NCBI GenBank assembly: GCA_030682135.1
Contig: JAUXQT010000100.1
Span: 1-64,000, forward strand
DNA: 64,000 nucleotides
Direction: 5' to 3'
From: Nitrospirota bacterium
GTDB taxonomy: Bacteria; Nitrospirota; Nitrospiria; Nitrospirales; Nitrospiraceae
This document shows, in pieces, positions 8,674 through 17,302 of the stretch (position 1 is the first letter of the stretch; each line of letters begins with the position of its first letter). The notes beneath the pieces are model-generated. The model was not told the DNA's origin and ran no database searches. It worked only from the letters and a program-made list of their open reading frames with translations. Both the position numbers and the translations under genes were made by a program.

Positions 8674-9555
8674 ATGAATAGACTGTCGTGCGACTCCGTC
8701 GGTTCCCTCGATCAGGATGTGACCGCGAAACAGCTCCAATGGAAGGGTGCCATCCCCTTCCTCACCATCCACCTGATGTGCCTATGGGTCATTCAGACCG
8801 GAGTCAGCGTGGAGTGGGTCGCACTGGCCCTGGGGAGCTATTACCTGAGAATGGTCGCCATCACGGCAGGCTATCACCGCTATTTCTCGCACCGCTCCTA
8901 CAAAACCAGCCGGGCTTTCCAGTTTATCCTGGCCTTTCTCGCCATGACTTCTGCACAGAAAGGCGTGCTCTGGTGGGCCTCACACCATCGGCACCACCAC
9001 AAGCACTCGGACCGGGCAGAAGATCGCCATTCCCCGTTGCAACGAGGGTTCTGGTATTCGCATGTCGGATGGCTGTTGTCAGACGAATATGTCGAGACCG
9101 ACTTCACGGTCGTGAGGGACCTGGCAAAATATCCTGAACTGCGCTTCCTCAACCGCTTTCACGTCATTCCGCCAACGCTGTACGCGCTGACGATGTATGC
9201 GTTGTGGGGGTTCCCGGGACTGGTCTGGGGTTTCTTCGTGTCCACCACCGTCCTCTATCATTGCACATTCTTTATCAACTCCCTGACGCATATCGTCGGC
9301 CGGGTTCGCTACAACTCCCGCGATGGGAGCAAGAACAGTTTCATCCTGGCGGTGCTCTGCTGTGGAGAAGGCTGGCACAATAACCACCATTACTACCAAT
9401 CGTCGGTCAATCAGGGCTGGTTGTGGTGGGAAGTGGACTTCTCCTATTACGTCTTGACGGTCCTCTCCTGGTTCGGGATCGTCTGGGACCTGCGAACGCC
9501 GCCGGCCCACATCAAAGCCGCCATTCTCGCGACGGAACATACCTCCATCTTGTAG
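8674..9555 (+). CDS. Membrane acyl desaturase (delta-9 desaturase family)
   Basis: About 293 residues from the ATG at 8674; an in-frame TTG at 8623 is possible but less likely. All three histidine boxes are present: HRYFSH (68-73), HHRHHH (104-109) and HNNHH near 232, around four hydrophobic spans. The enzyme would insert a cis double bond into an acyl chain using a di-iron centre, O2 and reduced electron carrier at the inner membrane. Regiochemistry cannot be read. It is followed after 119 bases by a Cfa-type methyltransferase and an FAD reductase on the same strand, so the product probably feeds them. Confidence 0.9.
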   Translation: MNRLSCDSVGSLDQDVTAKQLQWKGAIPFLTIHLMCLWVIQTGVSVEWVALALGSYYLRMVAITAGYHRYFSHRSYKTSRAFQFILAFLAMTSAQKGVLWWASHHRHHHKHSDRAEDRHSPLQRGFWYSHVGWLLSDEYVETDFTVVRDLAKYPELRFLNRFHVIPPTLYALTMYALWGFPGLVWGFFVSTTVLYHCTFFINSLTHIVGRVRYNSRDGSKNSFILAVLCCGEGWHNNHHYYQSSVNQGWLWWEVDFSYYVLTVLSWFGIVWDLRTPPAHIKAAILATEHTSIL

Positions 9556-9674
9556 CGAGATTGCCCGAGGCGGCAACGCCTGTTGTGTCGCCCTCCTTCG
9601 CGGCTCATACTACGCACGAGCCGTGATCTGCCTGAATCAACTCACTTACTTGTGGGGGAAAGAGGGTCCGCTCC

Positions 9675-10784
9675 ATGAATCGACAGCACGTCGTTCACGA
9701 GTTGCTCGAGAAGGCCCAGGTGCACATCAATGGGTCTCAACCGGGGGATATCCAGGTACACCATGATCGATTCTACGATCGCATCCTGACCGAGGGTTCG
9801 CTGGGACTCGGCGAATCCTATATGGAGGGCTGGTGGGATGCCAACCAACTCGACGAGTTCTTCTTCAGATTCCACCTGGCCCAGCTCGATACAGCCGTAC
9901 GCGATAAGCGCCTCATCCTGAACGCCCTCCAAGCTCGTCTGTTCAACATGCAGAATCGGCGGCGCTCAACCAGAGTGGCCCAACAGCACTACGACCTCAG
10001 CAACGAGTTCTACGAACAGATGCTGGGCCCCCGCATGCAGTATACCTGTGCCTATTGGAAGGGGACGAAGGACCTGGCTGAGGCACAGGAGCACAAGTTA
10101 GATCTCATCTGCCGGAAGCTGCAGCTCAAGAAAGGTGAACGTGTGTTAGAGCTGGGGTGCGGCTGGGGAGGCTTTGCCCATTTCGCGGCCTCCAACTATG
10201 GCTGTTCGGTCGTCGCCTATAACATTTCCGAGCAGCAAGTCGCCTACGCGCGGCGCTGGTGTGCAGGACTTCCCGTTGACATCAAACTCATGGACTACCG
10301 TGAAGCGACGGGGGAGTTCGATAAGGTCGCCGCCATCGGGATCTGCGAACATGTGGGATACAAGAATTACCGCGACCTCATGGAAGTGGCCCACAGGACC
10401 GTCAAATCACATGGCTTGTTTTTGCTCCACAGCATCGGAAACAATGCCTCCGTCACCACCGGCGATCCCTGGTTCGACAAATACATCTTCCCGGGCGGCA
10501 TGCTCCCCTCCGTCGCGCAACTGAGCGCCGCGATGGACGGACTCTTCGTCATGGAGGACTGGCATAATTTCGGGCCTGACTATGACCGCACCCTCCTGGC
10601 ATGGCAGAGCAATGTCGACGAGCATCGGGGGCAATGGCAGTCCACATTCGATGAGCGCTTCTCCCGCATGTGGCGCTACTATCTGCTCTCCCTCGCGGGG
10701 GCATTCCGCGCCAGGACCATCCACCTCTGGCAAATTGTCATGTCGAAGCGCGGGCTGATAGGCGGCTACGAAACCGTGCGGTAA
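9675..10784 (+). CDS. cfa: Cfa-family SAM-dependent fatty-acyl methyltransferase
   Basis: 369 residues. HYDLSNEFYEQ (105-115), YTCAYW (123-128), the SAM-binding LELGCGWGG (158-166) and ICEHVG are the conserved segments of cyclopropane-fatty-acyl-phospholipid synthases. The family methylates the double bond of phospholipid acyl chains. Its stop overlaps the ATG of a DHCR24-like FAD oxidoreductase (TAATG). That pairing is known for TmsB/TmsA (BfaB/BfaA), which make 10-methyl-branched acids through a methylene intermediate, so methylene transfer rather than cyclopropanation is the better guess. Cfa family membership is certain; product is inferred. Confidence 0.9.
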   Translation: MNRQHVVHELLEKAQVHINGSQPGDIQVHHDRFYDRILTEGSLGLGESYMEGWWDANQLDEFFFRFHLAQLDTAVRDKRLILNALQARLFNMQNRRRSTRVAQQHYDLSNEFYEQMLGPRMQYTCAYWKGTKDLAEAQEHKLDLICRKLQLKKGERVLELGCGWGGFAHFAASNYGCSVVAYNISEQQVAYARRWCAGLPVDIKLMDYREATGEFDKVAAIGICEHVGYKNYRDLMEVAHRTVKSHGLFLLHSIGNNASVTTGDPWFDKYIFPGGMLPSVAQLSAAMDGLFVMEDWHNFGPDYDRTLLAWQSNVDEHRGQWQSTFDERFSRMWRYYLLSLAGAFRARTIHLWQIVMSKRGLIGGYETVR

Positions 10785-12133
10785 TGGCCATGATCTCGCA
10801 GGAAGACCATGCGCGGAAACGGGAGACGTTGCTCAAGACCCTTCGCGCGTCTGGCACGACCGGATCCCTCGCCCTCGAAAAGTCCACATCCAATCTGTTC
10901 CGGCAGCGTACCGCCGAGCCGCGGCACAGACTGGATCTGCGCCACTTCAATCACGTCATCCACGTTGACGAGAAAGAACGCTACGCAGAAGTCGAAGGCA
11001 TGACGACCTACGAGGACCTCGTCCGTGACACGCTGCCGTTCCAGCTCATGCCCGCCGTCGTCCCCCAACTGAAATCGATTACCATCGGCGGAGCGATGGC
11101 CGGAATCGGCATCGAATCCTCCTCGTTCAAGTATGGGTTTGTCCACGAAACCATACTGGAGATTGACGTCCTCCTGCCCGATGGGACCATTGCGGTAGCC
11201 ACCGCACATAATGAACACAGGGATTTGTTCTTCGGCTTCGCCAATTCCTACGGCACGCTGGGCTATGCGCTCACAGTGAAGGTGCAGCTCGTGCCTGTCA
11301 GAAATTTCGTCACACTACGGCACGAGCGCTACTCAGACCTCGACACCTATTTCCAAGCGCTGGGACAGGTCTGCCGGGATCGGCAGGTGGATTTTGTCGA
11401 CGGCACGATGTTCGATGAACAGGAGCTCTATCTCACGACCGGTACGTTCGTCGACCAAGCCGAATGGCTCAGCGATTACACCGATCGGCACATCTACTAT
11501 CGATCGATCCCTCGCAACAAGATCGACTACCTCACGACGCACGACTATCTGTGGAGATGGGATACCGATTGGTTCTGGTGCTCAAAACATTTCCTCGCTC
11601 AGCATCCGCTCGTGCGCTGGCTCTGGGGAAAGAAGCGTCTGAACTCCACGACGTACTGGAAGCTGCGCACGCTGTTCAATACCTCCCGCATCGCGCAGTT
11701 CGTGGCCAGAGCACTTGCCGGACGGCAAGAAGCGGTGATTCAGGACGTGGAGATTCCGATTGAGCATGCACCGGCCTTTGCACGGTTCTTCAATCAAGAA
11801 ATCGGGATCAAACCCGTGTGGGTCTGTCCGGTCGCGGCCTATGATCCATCAGTCGCGTATCCGATGTACCCCATGAATCCCCGGACGCTCTATGTCAACT
11901 TCGGATTCTGGGATGCAATCAGAAGCGATCACGAGGAGGGCTATTTCAATAAAAAAATAGAAGCCAAGGTTCGGGAGCTGGAGGGCAAGAAGTCTCTCTA
12001 TTCGAATTCATTCTATTCGCGTGAAGAATTCTGGCAGTTGTACGACGAACCGACCTACCGCAAACTCAAAGCTCGCTACGATCCAACGGGCAGGCTGAAA
12101 GATCTCTACGAGAAGTGCGTCCTCGCGAAGTGA
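10784..12133 (+). CDS. FAD-binding oxidoreductase, DHCR24/TmsA-like
   Basis: 449 residues from the ATG that overlaps the cfa stop codon (TAATG), indicating translational coupling. An N-terminal FAD-binding type 4 domain carries PQLKSITIGGAMAG and GIESSSFKYG (about 94-118), nearly the signature of 24-dehydrocholesterol reductase. Bacterial relatives TmsA/BfaA reduce the methylene group left by the partner methyltransferase to a methyl branch. Downstream, PVWVCP and YVNFGFWD are typical of the same family. There is no transmembrane segment. Sterol reduction is unlikely because no sterol gene is nearby. A stem-loop follows the gene at 12170. Confidence 0.85.
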   Translation: MAMISQEDHARKRETLLKTLRASGTTGSLALEKSTSNLFRQRTAEPRHRLDLRHFNHVIHVDEKERYAEVEGMTTYEDLVRDTLPFQLMPAVVPQLKSITIGGAMAGIGIESSSFKYGFVHETILEIDVLLPDGTIAVATAHNEHRDLFFGFANSYGTLGYALTVKVQLVPVRNFVTLRHERYSDLDTYFQALGQVCRDRQVDFVDGTMFDEQELYLTTGTFVDQAEWLSDYTDRHIYYRSIPRNKIDYLTTHDYLWRWDTDWFWCSKHFLAQHPLVRWLWGKKRLNSTTYWKLRTLFNTSRIAQFVARALAGRQEAVIQDVEIPIEHAPAFARFFNQEIGIKPVWVCPVAAYDPSVAYPMYPMNPRTLYVNFGFWDAIRSDHEEGYFNKKIEAKVRELEGKKSLYSNSFYSREEFWQLYDEPTYRKLKARYDPTGRLKDLYEKCVLAK

Positions 12134-12169
12134 CTCTCCCGGACATCCTGGTTGCTCTGGTTTGTTTGG

Positions 12170-12205
12170 GCGGTCTTGTTCATTTCATTCCCTGAACAAG
12201 ACAAC
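12170..12205 (+). terminator. Stem-loop after the FAD reductase gene
   Basis: GTCTTGTTCA (12173-12182) and TGAACAAGAC (12193-12202) form a perfect 10-bp stem with a 10-base loop, 36 bases past the stop codon. No clear T-run follows, so termination is uncertain. Flanking TGGTTGCTCTGGTTTG resembles the heptamer units in the inverted repeat at 4196. Confidence 0.5.
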
Positions 12206-12353
12206 CGAAATAAAGGTTTTGTGAAACGGAGTGTGCATGAGTCTTCAATTTTCACAAACACTGTGCATGAGGCGCCGGTGGCGCTATACTTTCCCCATGG
12301 TTGACCGCCCCCATGCCCTACCACTCGACAAAGCCACGGAAGAGCCCCCCTCC

Positions 12354-12767
12354 ATGACCGTGAAGACCATCATGTCCAAGAAGGTGGTCAGCATCACCAT
12401 GGACGACACCCTCGCCAAAGCCCGTGAACTCTTCTTGGAGTTTCACTTCCATCATCTCTTAGTCCTAGAGTCTGGACGCCTGGTGGGTGTGATCTCCGAT
12501 CGAGATCTTCTCAAAGCCATTAGCCCATTTATCGGGTCCCTTTCCGAGTTGGAGCGGGACCGGGCCACGCTCAACAAACGAGCCCACCAGATCATGAGCC
12601 GGAACCCCATCACGGTCGAGGCGGACGAGACCGTTGAGACAGCCTCGCAACGGCTCCTTGAAAACCGGGTGTCGTGTCTCCCCGTCGTCACTCAAGACGG
12701 AACGGTAAACGGCATCGTAAGTTGGAGAGACCTCCTCAAAGTCTACCTGCCTCCCCTCTCCCAATAA
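12354..12767 (+). CDS. CBS-domain pair protein
   Basis: About 137 residues from the ATG at 12354 (MTVKTIMSK). An in-frame ATG at 12297 would add 19 residues with no family resemblance. Two CBS motifs fill the protein: VKTIMSKKVVSITMDDTL with VGVISDRDLLKAI, and AHQIMSRNPITVEADET with VNGIVSWRDLLKVY. Such stand-alone pairs bind adenine nucleotides and act as energy sensors or modulators of a partner protein; the partner is not evident. Probably cytoplasmic and monocistronic. Confidence 0.85.
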   Translation: MTVKTIMSKKVVSITMDDTLAKARELFLEFHFHHLLVLESGRLVGVISDRDLLKAISPFIGSLSELERDRATLNKRAHQIMSRNPITVEADETVETASQRLLENRVSCLPVVTQDGTVNGIVSWRDLLKVYLPPLSQ

Positions 12768-12937
12768 CCGTGAGTCTGACAGGCCAGTACGGAAGGCCTC
12801 GGCGCCCTGACGCACAACGAGTGATCACTGGATGTGCGGAAAAACTAGAGCCGCGCGCAGGGGCAATCTATCTGGTGCGTGAATTGGACTGGGGTATTTG
12901 TTCCCTGGACAGAACAACGCCAGGCACTGCAACTTTC

Positions 12938-14401
12938 TCACGCTCCGACTCTGACGAAGTCGATATAACCCCGTTCGACATCCGTGCTGATGAGTTCCAC
13001 CCGTAGCCTGTCTCCGACGTCGAGCCCTCTCGTCCCCCTCACCACTCGCCCTTCGACCGGCGGATCAAACACCCTGGCCCACGTGCCTCGGTCTGAGGCG
13101 CCCGTCACAATGGCGTCGAAGCGCTGCCCGATGCGTGATTCGAGCAGAAGGGCGGAGGCGGACTTGCGGAGCCACCGCTCAACTTTTTCCGCATCGACTT
13201 CTTTCTCGGTGCAGTGTTCGGCCAGATACTTCAATTCTTCTGGCTTATAGGGCGTTGCGGTTCCGGCCAGCGACGCTTTGACCAGCCGCTGGGTGATGAG
13301 ATCGGGGAATCGCCGATTGGGAGCCGTGGAATGGGTGTAGTCCTGCACCGCCAGCCCGAAATGTTCTACAGACCCCCCCCTCGACTGGTCCAGCACATAT
13401 TCGCCCCTGCCGATCAACTTCACGATGGTCAGGGACAGGTCGGGAAAGGTGAGGGGGTCGACATGCTGCCGCTTCACGAGGAACTCTTCAAGCGCATGCG
13501 CGTCCGCCTCTGATGGTAACTGCTCGTCCAGGCGTGCGGCCACATCTCGAATCCGCTGCCAGCGTTCAGGGGAACGGAGGATGCGGCGGAAGGACGGGAT
13601 GCCCTTTCCCTTGAGGTAGGACACCGTGGCCTGATTCGCGGCGATCATAAAGTCTTCGATCAGTTCCTTGGCCCGATTCTTCTGCTCGACCTTGAGATCC
13701 GTCAGCACCTCACCATCGAACAGAGGTCGGGGCTCAATCGTTTCAAGACTTAATGCTCCTTGCTCATGTCGTCGTGCCTTGAGCCGTTGCGCGACCTGAT
13801 CCTGGAGCCGGAGTTGCGCATCGAGGCCTGGAACAGCCGTGACCCGCTCAGGCGCCGGCGCTTCCCCCGCGAGCCAGGCAGCGACGCCGTTATAGGCCAG
13901 CTTCGCGTGATTGTGGACCAGGGCTCGAAAGAGAGTCGAACTACGAACCACTCCATCTTCCGCAATCGTCATGTCCACAACGATCGCAAGGCGGTCTTCC
14001 CCTTCACCGAGAGAGGTTAGGTCGGTCGACAGCTTTTCAGGCAGCATCGGAAACATGTCGCCGGACGTATAGACTGAGGTCGTATTGTGTTTGGCATGAC
14101 CGTCCAGGGCTGAGTCCTTCTTGACCAGCGCATCCACGTCGGCAATCGCAACCAGGATCTTCACAGACCGATCCGGACGCAGCTCGGCTACGGTCAGTTG
14201 GTCGAGATCCCGGGAATCGTCGTTGTCGATCGAGGCCCAGAGCAGCCCCGTTAAGTCACGCAGATTCTCGTGCGGCTCAGTGGCGGCAGCCTGTATGCCC
14301 GCAAGCTCGCTGATCGCCGCGGCAGAAAAATCCGGCAAGAGGTCGCGTTCGATCATGGCACGACGAGCGATACTCCTGAGATCTGTACGATGGCTTTTCA
14401 T
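12938..14401 (-). CDS. RNB-domain exoribonuclease (RNase II/R family, short form)
   Basis: 487 residues, shorter than classical RNase II or R because the N-terminal cold-shock domains are missing. The RNB active site reads SIDNDDSRDLDQ (57-68): Asp59, Asp65 and Asp67 are in place but the fourth acidic position is Gln68. Later motifs HSTAPNRRFPDLITQR and a C-terminal S1-like segment (GTWARVFDPPVEGRV) are present. The family degrades RNA 3' to 5' using two metal ions. GAAGGA precedes the ATG. Gln at this site occurs in some RNB subfamilies, so activity is plausible but altered metal use is possible. Confidence 0.85.
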   Translation of the reverse strand: MKSHRTDLRSIARRAMIERDLLPDFSAAAISELAGIQAAATEPHENLRDLTGLLWASIDNDDSRDLDQLTVAELRPDRSVKILVAIADVDALVKKDSALDGHAKHNTTSVYTSGDMFPMLPEKLSTDLTSLGEGEDRLAIVVDMTIAEDGVVRSSTLFRALVHNHAKLAYNGVAAWLAGEAPAPERVTAVPGLDAQLRLQDQVAQRLKARRHEQGALSLETIEPRPLFDGEVLTDLKVEQKNRAKELIEDFMIAANQATVSYLKGKGIPSFRRILRSPERWQRIRDVAARLDEQLPSEADAHALEEFLVKRQHVDPLTFPDLSLTIVKLIGRGEYVLDQSRGGSVEHFGLAVQDYTHSTAPNRRFPDLITQRLVKASLAGTATPYKPEELKYLAEHCTEKEVDAEKVERWLRKSASALLLESRIGQRFDAIVTGASDRGTWARVFDPPVEGRVVRGTRGLDVGDRLRVELISTDVERGYIDFVRVGA

Positions 14402-14455
14402 AGGTTCCTTCAGTCTGGGATGAGACCCGGTTGGTTCTTGAATAGAAAGGAATAT

Positions 14456-14555
14456 GAGAGGGCAGCCTAGATGCTCTCCTGTGCTCGTGCAACGCGCGGT
14501 CGCGGACTCCCCTCGTTGGACCGGCGCAGTGGGAGACCATCTAGCCCGCCCTCAA
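14456..14555. repeat. Family A palindromic element, copy A5 (inverted orientation)
   Basis: Left arm GAGGGCAGCCTAGATGCTCTCC (14458-14479) and right arm 14532-14553 are complementary except for about three positions. Between them lies the family A core in reverse orientation (CTGTGCTCGTGCAACGCGCG ... CTCGTTGGACCGGCGCAGTG). It separates the exoribonuclease gene from the restriction gene. Confidence 0.85.
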
Positions 14556-14617
14556 GGGAAAAGACAAAAAGTGATACTCGCTCCGCGAGAAAAGAATCCC
14601 GACAAATTTTACGAGCC

Positions 14618-17302
14618 TTATACAGAAACTACCGCTTTATCAATAACGGAAAAGTCCCCGTCCGTTGGCATCACAAATAGGCATCGTCCACCGCTCCGCG
14701 AAGCCCACACCGCACCAACTGCTCGCTTTTCCTCAGCATCCACACCATCGTAGAGGTGCTTCCCTTTGTACTCCACCGCGAGCACGCGCCCGTCAGTGAG
14801 TTGGCAGAGGAAGTCCGGGTAGAACCAGTCTGTCGAGGTTTGCAGACGGAACGATGTGGCTTTGCGCGAGAGATTTCGCACCCAACACTGCACTTGGGGA
14901 AGCCCATCGATGAACTGCGCGCACCGAAACTCTTCCGTGGCCTGGCCATCGGACGTCTTTTCGGATAGTTCTCCGGGCTTAGGCCCAAAATAGTGTTTTT
15001 GGAACTGAAAGCCCCCCTCATAGACACGGCTCGGTTCATAGCCCATCGTCTTGAAGTTAATCGTGCGCCCTTCGTCAACGGTCAGCGGCGAATCCGGGCG
15101 AAGCAATAACTGAAACGACGCCTTGCGCTCGCACTCTCGGTGATCCTGAATACGTGCGGCAATCTCATCGCGGAGCCGAAAACGATCGAGTCCTAGAGTA
15201 CTGACATCCGCCACGCCCAACTTCGCCATGAGTCCTCGAATGACTTTCCTCAGAAACTCCGCCGATTCGCCAACAGGTATGTCGTGATGGTCAATTTCCC
15301 GATCCAACCACGCGACAAGGCTTTCGAGCGACCATTCGTTCGCACCACCCAGTTGGAGCACCTGCTGATGCAACGTGCCGACAAAATCCGCCCCAGGAGT
15401 TTCCCTGATCACGCTAGTCTGCACCTCCCCTTTAACTCCAATGTCCACCAGTCCGGCTTTGCCGTAGGGACGGACAAGAGGGCTATAGTCTTGTGAGAGT
15501 GAGGCATCTTTCTCGCTAAGCTTCCATAGGTGTTCGATCAGAAACGTGCTCTCGAACTCATACAGCGTTCCATTTTCGAGAACACAGAGCAGCGGCACAA
15601 GAAAATCTAGTTGCCGCTCGTACGGCGAGGGGACGCGCGTTGCTCCACTGCCGCCAAACGCCTTTTCCGCCTCTCGCACAAGCGCGACAGCTTCCTCCAC
15701 CTGAGTCTTGGCTTCGGGAGTCTTGACGCAACTCTTCAGCTTCTCGGTGTCAGCGTGATCGAGCGGGACCACGATGGTGATTTCGCCTGCTGCGGCGTCG
15801 ATGCGCACTTTTCCCGCAAGCGCCGCCACTTGCACCTGTGCCACAACGGCGTCAATTTCAGACGGCGCTAACTTCAACGTTTTTGGCTGCACGCCTAACG
15901 GCAGGGTTCCTTGCGGGATCGGAATGATGATGCGTTCAGCCTCCGCTGCCGTGAAACCGTTATGCTCCAACGCCTCGCGTAATTCCGTAAGCACGTCCGC
16001 AATCGAGTCCGATACCGAGAAGGCATAGGCGCAGTTGAGCTCACGATGTCGTTTCGTCTGGGCGAGCGGCAACCGGAGAATGCGTCCGACAATCTGCTCG
16101 ATGGCCGTAGCCGAACGCGTCTCTTTGAGACTGCATAACACGTAGGCAAATGGACAATCCCATCCCTCCCGCAGCTTTTCGACCGTGATGATGAGGCGCA
16201 CCGGACATTTCGGCGACGAAATATCCTTCACATCTTTCAACTCATCGAGCCTGCCGACGGAGATTTTCACCTCGTCCTTCGAAAGGTTGAACTCGCGCAC
16301 CAGCCGATCGCGGAGCGGCTCACAGGCATCGACACGTTCAGCCTGGATCAAGAGAATAGGCCGGATATACTCGCCCGTCTGTTGTCCCTCGGCTACAGCC
16401 CGCTTTTCGAGATCGGCACGTAACATGACCGCCTCCGCCAACAATTGGTCTCGCTGGCTCGGATGCCGCGTGATCACCCGTAGCGGCAGCTTCACCATCT
16501 CTGCCGTCTTCAACTCCGCTGCCGAGATGCGATGCAATACGTTCGATGGAGTACCTTCCCGCGCCGGCGTGGCCGTAAATTCAACAATGCACGACGGAAG
16601 CACAGTGCCGAGGGTGGAAAAGGAGAGGTCGGTACGTGCATTGTGCGCTTCATCCACAATAACGATAGGCCGACGCAGCCGCAGCATGTTCACGAGAGAC
16701 GGCTTGGGTTTGCCGTCCGCACCAGGCAGCAGATCGGCCAGGCGGTCCAACGGTACGTTGAGCAAATGTTCCGCGAATGCGCCGTTCTGATCGTAGACCT
16801 TGCGCCCGGTCGTATCCTCAACGCGGAACGATTGAATGGTCGCCACGATCACAACCGTCTGCCCCTCCACGGTCGCGCGCGACAGGCGCAAAGCCTCTTC
16901 GATGGTCACCACTTCCACCGCGCCACAGGCCAGTTCCAATGCGCGGCGATAGGGATGCCGTGGATCGCGCAGAGCATCGGCGGTCTGATTGAGAATGGTA
17001 TTACTCGGCACCAGCCACAACACGACGGCACGGTCGGCGCGCATAAAGTCGTGCAAAGCCAACCCTGCAGCATAGCAGGCCAGCAACGTCTTGCCGCCGC
17101 CCGTGGGCACGCGTAGACACACGTACGGCATGCGCGACTCCAGCCCTGCAACCGACACCGGGAAATAGGGCATCGCTTCCCCGTAGATGCGCCGTGTGAC
17201 CTCACGGAACGCCGTATCGGGCTTTCCAGTCTGAGCGGCCCGGCGAAAGAACTCGCGCAACGAATCGAGCACGCGCTCTTGATAGTCTTTCAGCGTGATC
17301 AC
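14618..17302 (-). CDS. res: Type III restriction enzyme, Res subunit
   Basis: 894 residues from a GTG at 17302, overlapping the preceding stop by four bases (GTGA). An SF2 helicase/translocase core has PTGGGKT at 66-72 and DEAH at 217-220 (motifs I and II); GREGWDCPFAYVL-type motif V and EQIVGRILRLP motif VI follow (about 375-410). Near residue 840, FYPDF followed by VLAVEYKG gives a PD-(D/E)xK nuclease motif. With Mod it would cut DNA at a distance from unmethylated sites after ATP-dependent movement. No frameshift seen, so the locus appears intact. Confidence 0.88.
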   Translation of the reverse strand: MITLKDYQERVLDSLREFFRRAAQTGKPDTAFREVTRRIYGEAMPYFPVSVAGLESRMPYVCLRVPTGGGKTLLACYAAGLALHDFMRADRAVVLWLVPSNTILNQTADALRDPRHPYRRALELACGAVEVVTIEEALRLSRATVEGQTVVIVATIQSFRVEDTTGRKVYDQNGAFAEHLLNVPLDRLADLLPGADGKPKPSLVNMLRLRRPIVIVDEAHNARTDLSFSTLGTVLPSCIVEFTATPAREGTPSNVLHRISAAELKTAEMVKLPLRVITRHPSQRDQLLAEAVMLRADLEKRAVAEGQQTGEYIRPILLIQAERVDACEPLRDRLVREFNLSKDEVKISVGRLDELKDVKDISSPKCPVRLIITVEKLREGWDCPFAYVLCSLKETRSATAIEQIVGRILRLPLAQTKRHRELNCAYAFSVSDSIADVLTELREALEHNGFTAAEAERIIIPIPQGTLPLGVQPKTLKLAPSEIDAVVAQVQVAALAGKVRIDAAAGEITIVVPLDHADTEKLKSCVKTPEAKTQVEEAVALVREAEKAFGGSGATRVPSPYERQLDFLVPLLCVLENGTLYEFESTFLIEHLWKLSEKDASLSQDYSPLVRPYGKAGLVDIGVKGEVQTSVIRETPGADFVGTLHQQVLQLGGANEWSLESLVAWLDREIDHHDIPVGESAEFLRKVIRGLMAKLGVADVSTLGLDRFRLRDEIAARIQDHRECERKASFQLLLRPDSPLTVDEGRTINFKTMGYEPSRVYEGGFQFQKHYFGPKPGELSEKTSDGQATEEFRCAQFIDGLPQVQCWVRNLSRKATSFRLQTSTDWFYPDFLCQLTDGRVLAVEYKGKHLYDGVDAEEKRAVGAVWASRSGGRCLFVMPTDGDFSVIDKAVVSV

